From an uncultured Rhodospirillaceae bacterium (lineage in GTDB: Bacteria; Pseudomonadota; Alphaproteobacteria; Rhodospirillales; Casp-alpha2), in contig CAJWVP010000140.1 in assembly GCA_913048145.1 (NCBI GenBank), positions 1 through 7,464 on the forward strand: a stretch of 7,464 nt of DNA. The letters run 5' to 3'. Below are positions 1 through 5,969 of the stretch, in pieces. How positions within the stretch are numbered: position 1 is the first letter of the stretch; each line of letters opens with the position of its first letter. The position numbers were made by a program, and so were the translations under genes. Below the pieces are notes generated by a model. The model made no database searches. It worked only from the letters and a program-made list of their open reading frames with translations, and had not been told where the DNA came from.

Positions 1-607
1 GCTTTCATCGGAAATCACGCTCCCCGACTCCGGCGACAAGCGCGAGGAGGTAGAAAGGATCGTCGACCTTTATGTACCATACACCCATGCCCATTTCCGT
101 AAATCCTGGAACGGCTGGGATCCCATACGACGGATAAAACGGTTCCGAGACCTCCTCTTGACCCGGTGCGGCGCACCCCGCATCAACCCTCGCCTTACCA
201 ATGGCGGGGTCGAAGATGGATATGGCATCCAACCTGCACGCGATACGGACATGTCCGCCGAACAGGCGGCTGAGTTGGACAAGGAGAAGAAAACCTGGAG
301 ATCAGACTTTCCCTTCACCTACATGTGCGAGTTGACACGCGATTTCATTCCGAATGCCGGGCCAGCTAGTAGCGAAATGCACTACTACCGGGGCTCCACC
401 TTCATGGCCATGGCGGCGTGTTACTTTTACTACCAACGGGTCCTAAATGCCGGCGAAAACCGCGAAAAATTCTTGGAGATCGTGCGCGAGGAATTCGTTG
501 ATCAAACCATCCGTATCGCTAACGTGATCCTGGACTTTTATGCCACCCTGGAACCCGAAAAGAAGTCAGCGAAGCGCCCAAAACGTGCAAAATCAGAAAA
601 AAACTAG
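1..607 (+). CDS. Hypothetical protein, 3' part only (runs off the left edge)
   Basis: The reading frame is open from base 2 to the TAG at 605-607 and gives about 201 residues with no stop, so the gene most likely begins upstream of the window. The in-frame TTG at 158 and ATG at 251 have no convincing ribosome binding site and look internal. I do not recognise the family. Visible features are a basic, Trp/Arg-rich stretch early on (about residues 30-55), a charged linker, then an aromatic-rich, probably helical block with YYRGSTFMAMAACYFYYQRV near the middle of the C-terminal half, and a further amphipathic helix. The last dozen residues are very Lys/Arg/Ser-rich. No signal peptide can be judged because the N-terminus is missing. 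The next gene lies 190 bp downstream on the same strand. I see no clear terminator between them. Coding is well supported; function is unknown. Confidence 0.7.
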   Translation, partial: LSSEITLPDSGDKREEVERIVDLYVPYTHAHFRKSWNGWDPIRRIKRFRDLLLTRCGAPRINPRLTNGGVEDGYGIQPARDTDMSAEQAAELDKEKKTWRSDFPFTYMCELTRDFIPNAGPASSEMHYYRGSTFMAMAACYFYYQRVLNAGENREKFLEIVREEFVDQTIRIANVILDFYATLEPEKKSAKRPKRAKSEKN

Positions 608-691
608 CCCATCCACACTGTTTTACCATGCCTTGGCGAACCGGTAAGCAGACAAACGCCATCGCCCGTCCCGAAATCCGCCCGGCAGAGA

Positions 692-697
692 TATAAC
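692..697 (+). promoter_or_regulatory. Possible -10 element (TATAAC) upstream of the flagellin-like gene
   Basis: TATAAC matches five of six positions of the sigma-70 -10 consensus and sits in an AT-rich spot about 100 bp before the GTG start at 798. The expected -35 position (about 669-674) matches poorly, so an activator would be needed if this is used. Transcription would begin near 704, right beside the palindrome at 705-722. An alternative pairing uses TTGACC at 699-704 as a -35, but no good -10 follows at 16-18 bp. I found no convincing sigma-54 or sigma-28 flagellar promoter here. Confidence 0.25.
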
Positions 698-704
698 ATT
701 GACC

Positions 705-722
705 TTATTTCACTTGAAATAA
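705..722. promoter_or_regulatory. Perfect 18-bp palindrome, operator-like
   Basis: TTATTTCACTTGAAATAA is an exact inverted repeat: 8-bp arms around a 2-bp centre. Its right half is followed by a near copy in direct orientation: TGAAATAAC at 715-723 and TGAAATGAC at 724-732 match at 8 of 9 positions. It lies in the non-coding spacer 608-797, just downstream of the TATAAC at 692-697. That is a common place for a dimeric repressor site. It is AT-rich and the T-run (737-742) is 14 bases away, so it is a poor rho-independent terminator. The rest of the 190-bp spacer shows nothing else I can name. Confidence 0.4.
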
Positions 723-785
723 CTGAAATGACTGTCTTTTTTCGATCTATTGTGCTACTAGATGTCAACCTAGCGGAACCAGAAT

Positions 786-791
786 GGAGAA
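786..791 (+). promoter_or_regulatory. Ribosome binding site that fixes the GTG start at 798
   Basis: GGAGAA lies six bases before the GTG at 798-800. The frame is closed upstream by a TAG at 771-773 and has no ATG between that stop and 798, so this site decides the start. The nearby ATG at 784 is in another frame and opens only a short overlapping frame. Confidence 0.7.
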
Positions 792-797
792 GCACAG

Positions 798-1652
798 GTG
801 GTTGGACCAGCCGATATTTTTAGCAGAGATAATTTCGCGCACGGGTTTGCGAATACCGCGACTATTTCTAATCGCCCGCGATTTGAATTGGCGTTCAACG
901 CTCTCCAAAACACCCTCATCGACAGGCTCAATGACAAGGTTGAAGAAGTCACGGCGGATGATGGTCTAGTCAACAATATCGATCCGTTCCTCGTGAGTTC
1001 ACAAAAGCGCCTGCAACGGTTCCAAGCGGATTTAGATCACTTCATTTTCGACAACAGTCGAAATATCAATGCGGCTGGCGGCCTGGCGCAACGGCTTGAT
1101 AGTCTTCAGACGGCTTTGAACAACAACAACACCGATGATTTCAACGCAATCTTGGGCAAGATCAATCAGGCTATTGGCCACACCCATGTGTCCAACGGAA
1201 CGACCGTCGGGATTTACATCGATGACGGTATCACCAAATTGCGACGCGAAGGTTTGGTCAGCATCACGGACGGTGACGGCACGACGGTTGCAGCGACAGC
1301 ACGCAGTGACTTCGCCGACGATGCCGCAGCGCAAGCCGCCATTGATGCCGCGGAATTGCAGATTGCGAATACCGCCTCTGTCCTTCTTCTGAAGGCGGAA
1401 GGCGCGGAAAACATTCGCGAGAATACCGCCAAAAACATAAGGGCCACTATTCTACAGATCGAAGCCGCGCGGATCGCCGAGCAAGCGGATAAAGCGAACG
1501 AGGTGGCGAAAATTCGTGAGGAATACGGCCAACTCCTGAACTCGCTCTCATTGGCCTTTGAATCCAGTCAGGCCTTTGCCGATCAACTGGGTCAGAAATT
1601 GTTCGATCCCAATGCGGTGCCAGCAGGGTCGGTCGTCAACATTCTACTTTAG
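798..1652 (+). CDS. Flagellin-like / axial-type coiled-coil protein, 284 aa
   Basis: I cannot assign a named family with certainty. Seen in the sequence: 284 residues, no Cys, no Trp and a single Met (the start), a composition typical of flagellins and other flagellar axial proteins. Residues about 28-52 are helical and contain FNALQNTLIDRLND, recalling the SLQNT...RLATG helix at flagellin N-termini. Residues about 105-170 are rich in Asn, Asp, Thr and Gly and may be the exposed, variable part. Residues about 172-268 are Ala/Glu-rich with strong coiled-coil character. The end, PAGSVVNILL, resembles the ...PQSVLSLL tail of flagellins. There is no signal peptide and no membrane segment, as expected for type III flagellar export. 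The start is GTG with GGAGAA upstream. The stop is 8 bp from the stop of a convergent TPR glycosyltransferase gene, which makes this protein a candidate glycosylation target (inference). A different secreted or cytoplasmic coiled-coil protein is possible. Confidence 0.75.
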   Translation: MVGPADIFSRDNFAHGFANTATISNRPRFELAFNALQNTLIDRLNDKVEEVTADDGLVNNIDPFLVSSQKRLQRFQADLDHFIFDNSRNINAAGGLAQRLDSLQTALNNNNTDDFNAILGKINQAIGHTHVSNGTTVGIYIDDGITKLRREGLVSITDGDGTTVAATARSDFADDAAAQAAIDAAELQIANTASVLLLKAEGAENIRENTAKNIRATILQIEAARIAEQADKANEVAKIREEYGQLLNSLSLAFESSQAFADQLGQKLFDPNAVPAGSVVNILL

Positions 1653-1660
1653 GCCGGGTT

Positions 1661-3598
1661 TTAAGTACGCGCAGCCACATAGTTCTCCAAGGTCTTCAGA
1701 AAACGTTCCGCGAATTCCGGTTCATTACACAGGGGACTGGCCTGGATTTCCGTGCGTAGAGATTGACGGAACATGGCGAGGCGCGCGACGTCGGCACCCA
1801 GCTCCACGGCGATTTGCACGGTCCGCGCGTCTTCGGAACCAATCCACTCGGACTTGCCGGCGGCGTTCAGTATGGACCGCGCGATTTGACTGGACGGCCG
1901 GTGCCCGACCGATGCGACCACGGGGACCCCCATCCACAAGGCATCGCACATAAGGGACGGGTTGCTGACGTGCCGGGCTTCTAAAAGGATATCAATAGCT
2001 GCAAGAAATCCGGTCCGGTCCGTGGTTCGATCATCAGCATCCGGCACGACCACACGGTCAACAACCCCCAGATCGCTAAACAACTGATTTATATAACTTC
2101 TTGCTCCGGGATAGACCTCGCCGTTAGCCCCAAGCAGTAAGCGCGCCTCCGGCGCAGCACGAAGCACAGATGCCCAAAGAGAGGCCGATTCGGACAGCCG
2201 AACCAGATCGAGATACGCCCCATAGGTCACCACGCCGTGAGCGGAGGCGGGCGCCAAATTCTCGCCCCCCGTCTCCAACTCGACAGAGCCGCCACCGTAG
2301 CAAACCATGCCCTCGCCCAAGCTGACCACGGGGACATCCAATCCGTCGGCGGAGAGCGCTTCGCCGACGATGGTATCAGCGAGGATACCATCCGTTGTCG
2401 CCGACAGGGGTGCGTATGGAAAGCCCAGCCAATTTAACGTCAGCGGCGCTGGCTTTCCGCGCAGAACCTGCTGACGGTGCCCCGGGCGCGATCCGCAAAG
2501 ATCAATCAACACGCTCAGGCGATCGTTCCGAATAATGAGATCAAGCGTGGGATCCTCGATATCGTGGGTTAGACGCCAGTCGTCCACCGACTGCCGAAGT
2601 GCGACGGTCCCCGCGTAAGGCTGGCTATATTGTTGGTAGACGATGAATTTTGTCCGAACAAGGTCCCGGGCCCTGAACAGGCTTTCCACGAAACGCACGG
2701 AATCATGAAGGACCGCCTCATTGAGCAAGAAACCAACAATGAACCGTGTATCGCCATGAACCGGTGCCACCGGCCGCGCCGGGCACTCCGGCGTTTCGTC
2801 GGTGAGTAGTTCGGAAAGTGGTGCCAACTGGCCCAAGCCTGACCTTCGAACATCTTCCGACCCAAACGCGGAGGCGTCGATCGATCGATTTCGCAGCTCT
2901 ACGTCTTCAGGGTGCTTTTTGATGCCATCTTGGTAAATGCCATCCGCTTCCATCAAACGGCCCGACGCCATCAAGGCGTCACCCAGATAGAGAAAATTCG
3001 CGGCTTCGTCGGGCACCAACTCAGCGGCCCGGGTCAGAGACTTCACCGCCTCGTCATATTCGTGAATGTGAGTCCACGCCCGCCCCATCAACTGATGGCA
3101 TTCCGCATTTTCCGGATGCACTGCCAATTCCTTGCCACACAAGTCGACGCATTCGAGATAATTCCGCTCATGATAGGAGATGGTCGCGTCAACAAAATAG
3201 GTAGAGATGCCCGCATGCTCCAGGTTACGTTCCAGCTCTTCGAATTCAAATGGTGCATACTTCGACAGATCCGGATCAGTATCGGTCACCAGAGAGAGCT
3301 TTGCGTAATACATACTGTCGCTCATATTGCCGATCCGCGCGGTCAGCGCAGCCAATGCATCAACAAACTCCTTGTTATTGGGCGCGCGACGATGTCCTTC
3401 TTCAAAAAACTTGATGCCGCGACCAATATCCTTGAGCGACATCGACACCAGTCCCAGCAAATAAAGATGCCCAAGACTCAGGGGGTTTTCGCGCGCGGCG
3501 GCTTGGCAATGCTCAAGCGCCTCGTCGGTCTCCCCCTTCATAAGGGCCAAGTACGCCAGCTCGACGGATTGTGTGTAATCCGTATCGTTGGTCGGCAT
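1661..3598 (-). CDS. TPR protein with C-terminal GT41 (OGT/SPINDLY-like) glycosyltransferase domain, 645 aa
   Basis: Probable soluble protein O-glycosyltransferase. Residues about 10-80 and 130-235 are tetratricopeptide repeats, which bind the protein acceptor in this family. Residues about 284-645 follow the bacterial GT41 pattern: RFIVGF...LHDSVRF with a His at 298 that fits the family's N-terminal catalytic-region His, IDLCGSRPGHR (365-375), PAPLTLNWLGFP (383-394), LWASVLRAAPEARLLL (474-489), CDALWMGVPVVAS (551-563) and SPLCNEPEFAERF (621-633). Several donor-site positions differ from O-GlcNAc transferases. The Lys of the LAKIS-type motif is Arg467, and the GHTT/GGTT-type motif before DALW reads SNPSL (545-549). 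This fits a donor other than UDP-GlcNAc, and the neighbouring cytidylyltransferase suggests a CMP-nonulosonic acid. The Caulobacter flagellin transferase FlmG is a TPR-transferase precedent. The ATG is preceded by GGAGGAG (complement of 3602-3608). The gene starts 29 bp after the radical SAM stop and is the last of the run. Fold is well supported; donor and acceptor are inferred. Confidence 0.88.
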   Translation of the reverse strand: MPTNDTDYTQSVELAYLALMKGETDEALEHCQAAARENPLSLGHLYLLGLVSMSLKDIGRGIKFFEEGHRRAPNNKEFVDALAALTARIGNMSDSMYYAKLSLVTDTDPDLSKYAPFEFEELERNLEHAGISTYFVDATISYHERNYLECVDLCGKELAVHPENAECHQLMGRAWTHIHEYDEAVKSLTRAAELVPDEAANFLYLGDALMASGRLMEADGIYQDGIKKHPEDVELRNRSIDASAFGSEDVRRSGLGQLAPLSELLTDETPECPARPVAPVHGDTRFIVGFLLNEAVLHDSVRFVESLFRARDLVRTKFIVYQQYSQPYAGTVALRQSVDDWRLTHDIEDPTLDLIIRNDRLSVLIDLCGSRPGHRQQVLRGKPAPLTLNWLGFPYAPLSATTDGILADTIVGEALSADGLDVPVVSLGEGMVCYGGGSVELETGGENLAPASAHGVVTYGAYLDLVRLSESASLWASVLRAAPEARLLLGANGEVYPGARSYINQLFSDLGVVDRVVVPDADDRTTDRTGFLAAIDILLEARHVSNPSLMCDALWMGVPVVASVGHRPSSQIARSILNAAGKSEWIGSEDARTVQIAVELGADVARLAMFRQSLRTEIQASPLCNEPEFAERFLKTLENYVAART

Positions 3599-3601
3599 CC
3601 G

Positions 3602-3608
3602 CTCCTCC
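3602..3608 (-). promoter_or_regulatory. Strong ribosome binding site of the TPR-GT41 gene
   Basis: On the minus strand GGAGGAG precedes the ATG at 3598-3596 by three bases (five from the GGAGG core). It lies in the 29-bp gap after the radical SAM stop codon, so the last gene of the run has its own good translation start. No promoter-like or terminator-like sequence is visible in that gap. Confidence 0.6.
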
Positions 3609-3627
3609 GCTTCCGTCTCGACGCCGC

Positions 3628-5019
3628 CTACTCAGCGGCGGCCAAATCCTCTGCCTCGCCGGCCGTACCAAAGGTCACAGCCGTTCCCGACATGAGGTCA
3701 TCGATACGCTGCTTGTAGTGGACGAGCGTCGCATGATCCACCTCGGTGTAATGATCCGCCCAATATGTCTCAAGAGCTATGAGATCAATCTCATCGGCCT
3801 TGTCCAAGGGCACCCCCTCCGCCGGCAGGCGTTGCAGCAGCTTTGCAAAGGAAGGGGAACCCGGAATGGGCATGAGAATGGACGCAGAGGCACGCTCCAG
3901 CGACCCTTGATCGACAATCTCTTCACAAAGGCGATACGTGGCCTCCAGGCTTTCTTCGGATTCACCGGGAAGACCCAGGACGAAGCTCGGAAAATAGCGC
4001 ATGCCACCATCGCCAATCAGCTGCAAGGCTCGACGGATGGATTTCAAAGATTGACCTTTCACCGCGCTTTTCAGAACACCGGTGTCGCCACTCTCCACGC
4101 CAAGATACACCTCGTCCACATTCAGGCGTTGAAAATAAGAGATAATATCAGGGCGAATGGGGGTCACACGGGAATAGATGAAGAACCCGATATCATCCAG
4201 ATCCTTTGGCCGGCGATCGACGAACGCTTTAAACCACTCCGTATCATTGAGACTGTCGTCGGCCGCGTCCCAGATATAGTTGACCCCGTAATCATCCTTA
4301 AGGATCCGGATCTCATCCCAAAGCTGGTCGATGCCCCGGAACCTCAGACCTTCGTCGTGCCGGGCACAAAACACGCACCCACCATCCGTCTTGTCACGCC
4401 AATGACACCCCTTAGACGTCATGATAGAGCCATGGCGCAGATGATCATGCTGCGGATACGCGCGTTGGTAATTGTCGATATAGCGCTCCATGGGAACATA
4501 TTTCCGCGACGGGATCGGCAGCACCTCCAGATCATTGTCATGGCGCGCAGTGTTACGGATAACGTCACCGTCGGCGCGCCGGTGTGTTAGATGAGGAATC
4601 CCTTCAATGTCCACCTCTTCGTAAAGGAGGTGGCGGAGCAATTGGACGAACGGAACCTCGCCTTCTCCCGCGATGACGAAATCGACACACGGTTTGTTGC
4701 GCACCACGTTCTCGGGAAGGGCTGTTGGGTGGGGACCGGCCAGAACGGTCGTGCCACCGTGCTCCTTCACCCGTTTCGCATAAGCGATGGTTTGTCCATA
4801 ATTAAACGTGGTGGCGTAAAAGCCGACAAGGTCGTAGTCGGCCAGGCGGTCCAACGCTAGGGCTTCCACGTCCTCATCCACCACGTCGATCGCGATCCGG
4901 TCAGCCAACTCTGCCTCGGCATAGGTAGCCACGGATAGGATGCCCAGGGGCACGTACATGCCCTTTCGCGAGTGGCTGACATTGGTATCGTTGCGAGCAT
5001 TGATCATAAGGATTCTCAT
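3628..5019 (-). CDS. B12-binding domain radical SAM protein, 463 aa
   Basis: Residues about 1-130 form a cobalamin-binding Rossmann domain as found in class B radical SAM enzymes: VPLGILSVATYAE, DYDLVGFYATT, VLAGPHPTALPE and FVIAGEGEVPF. The radical SAM core follows at about 195-400. The [4Fe-4S] cysteines are C205, C215 and C218 in SKGCHWRDKTDGGCVFCA. This is C-x9-C-x2-C, with a longer first spacer than the usual C-x3-C-x2-C. Later family motifs are YLGVESGD (about 305) and SFVLGLPGES (about 345). Members of this class often methylate unactivated carbons or rearrange small molecules or peptides. The substrate here is unknown; the sugar or the glycosylated protein are candidates from context. 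The ATG at 5019-5017 overlaps the TGA of the preceding cytidylyltransferase gene by one base (TGATG), with AGGA eight bases upstream. This is a sign of translational coupling. A TTG one codon earlier is less likely. Confidence 0.88.
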   Translation of the reverse strand: MRILMINARNDTNVSHSRKGMYVPLGILSVATYAEAELADRIAIDVVDEDVEALALDRLADYDLVGFYATTFNYGQTIAYAKRVKEHGGTTVLAGPHPTALPENVVRNKPCVDFVIAGEGEVPFVQLLRHLLYEEVDIEGIPHLTHRRADGDVIRNTARHDNDLEVLPIPSRKYVPMERYIDNYQRAYPQHDHLRHGSIMTSKGCHWRDKTDGGCVFCARHDEGLRFRGIDQLWDEIRILKDDYGVNYIWDAADDSLNDTEWFKAFVDRRPKDLDDIGFFIYSRVTPIRPDIISYFQRLNVDEVYLGVESGDTGVLKSAVKGQSLKSIRRALQLIGDGGMRYFPSFVLGLPGESEESLEATYRLCEEIVDQGSLERASASILMPIPGSPSFAKLLQRLPAEGVPLDKADEIDLIALETYWADHYTEVDHATLVHYKQRIDDLMSGTAVTFGTAGEAEDLAAAE

Positions 5020-5732
5020 CAAACCAATCCTTCCTTCAGCAGGAACTCGGCGAAACGGAAATCTAACTCCGTGTTGATGTCCGTCGCCTCGACTTCCGAA
5101 ACGTGGATAGCTCGACCATCATCACCGAGTACATGGCCCTCTCGAGCCCCGCTTTCGATCAGTGAAATACTGCGCAAATAGAAACCGCCCGTCAGGAAGT
5201 ACGCGGGTTCCCGGCTTTGCCGGGATGATACGTCCACACCTGGCGGCGGGTCGCAGAAGTTGGTGATCACGTTCTGTGACTCCATGCGCTTCGCGGTATA
5301 GGGGTGTCCCTCAGACATTTGAGACACTGTGGTGACACTATCACAACCACTTTCTTGAAGCAATTCAATAGCTTCTGTGATCGTCGACGATTTGATGAAG
5401 GGGGCCGTCGGCTGCAGGCACAGCACACCGTCGAAGGTCCGGCTCCGTGCTGTAAAATGCGTATATCCCTGACGAACCACATCGATCAGGGCGGCCATGT
5501 CATCGGCAATTTCCTTCGGCCGCAGGAACGGGACTTGGGCGCCAAAACTGGCACCGATTTCGGCAATCATGGGATGCTCCGTGGACAGCACCACGTCCGA
5601 AATCGCCGACACGCTTACCGCGGTTTTTATGGCGTGCGAGATCAAAGGAAAGCCCCCGAGGGGACGGAGGTTCTTCCCCGGTACACCCTTCGACCCTCCA
5701 CGCGCAGGAATGATGCATAGAATACCAGCCAT
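5019..5732 (-). CDS. CMP-nonulosonic acid (acylneuraminate-type) cytidylyltransferase, 237 aa
   Basis: The enzyme joins CTP and a nonulosonic acid (N-acetylneuraminic, legionaminic or pseudaminic acid, or a relative) to give the CMP-sugar used by glycosyltransferases, in the cytoplasm. The nucleotide-binding signature IPARGGSKGVPGKNL is at residues 8-22, LQPTAPFI at 106-113, the RQ pair at 171-172 and the metal/sugar-side motif TDINTELDFRFAE at 217-229. The length is normal for the NeuA/PseF/LegF group. Which sugar it uses cannot be read from the sequence, so I give no symbol. The synthesis genes (NeuB/PseI type) are not in this window. The ATG at 5732-5730 is only 4 bp after the stop of the small upstream fragment and has a weak ribosome binding site, which suggests coupling. 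The stop overlaps the radical SAM start. A CMP-Kdo synthetase is less likely, given the IPARGGSKG and DINTELDF forms. Confidence 0.92.
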   Translation of the reverse strand: MAGILCIIPARGGSKGVPGKNLRPLGGFPLISHAIKTAVSVSAISDVVLSTEHPMIAEIGASFGAQVPFLRPKEIADDMAALIDVVRQGYTHFTARSRTFDGVLCLQPTAPFIKSSTITEAIELLQESGCDSVTTVSQMSEGHPYTAKRMESQNVITNFCDPPPGVDVSSRQSREPAYFLTGGFYLRSISLIESGAREGHVLGDDGRAIHVSEVEATDINTELDFRFAEFLLKEGLV

Positions 5733-5736
5733 AAAC

Positions 5737-5940
5737 TCACTCTAACCCTTCGTCCCAGAGACGCCTATCGAGCGCCATTTTCACCTGCCCATCAACATTC
5801 GTCCAACTTTGATCAAAGGCCCGATAGAACACTTCGACATTTTTGGACCAGGGACCAGAATATCTATCGGCCATGAACGACTTTGGCTTGAGCGTGACGA
5901 TCAGGGTCTTCGTGTCGACCGCGCCATCGGCCCTCGACAT
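5737..5940 (-). pseudogene. C-terminal remnant of a second TPR-GT9-like protein (67 codons)
   Basis: Starting at the ATG at 5940-5938, this short frame encodes 67 residues. It aligns without gaps over its first half to the C-terminus of the TPR-GT9 protein just upstream. GAVDTK...KPKSFMADRYSGPW corresponds to GALGVK...RPNPYLMDQDTNPW, followed by NVEVFYRAFDQSW against SVEVIYREHGATW. The match begins at the GAL(G) point of the GT9-like fold, so only the last strand and helices remain. All the TPRs and most of the transferase domain are missing. Likely cause: a tandem paralogue lost its 5' part by deletion. The frame itself is intact, its stop is 4 bp before the cytidylyltransferase ATG, and its start is 29 bp after the previous stop, so it could still be translated. 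No clear ribosome binding site precedes the ATG. A small functional protein cannot be excluded. Confidence 0.6.
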
Positions 5941-5969
5941 CAAGGGCCGCGGCAGGCAGGTCCATGACT

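Noticed and set aside
158..607. TTG at 158 as the start of the first gene
   Set aside because: The frame stays open to the left edge, and no ribosome binding site precedes 158, so it is treated as internal.
640..656. Possible sigma-54 promoter (TTGGCGAACCGGTAAGC)
   Set aside because: The GG and GC are 11 bases apart instead of 10, and the flanking consensus bases fit poorly.
705..742. Palindrome plus T-run as a rho-independent terminator for the first gene
   Set aside because: The stem is AT-rich and the T-run at 737-742 starts 14 bases after the stem, so it does not have terminator form.
2912..4590. Long plus-strand open frames (2912-3718 and 3571-4590) opposite the TPR-GT41 and radical SAM genes
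   Set aside because: They are antisense to two well-supported genes, have no recognisable motifs and overlap each other. Such frames are expected opposite GC-rich coding sequence.
5017..5022. TTG at 5022 as the start of the radical SAM protein
   Set aside because: The next codon is an ATG that overlaps the previous stop as TGATG, with AGGA at a suitable distance. The ATG is the better start.
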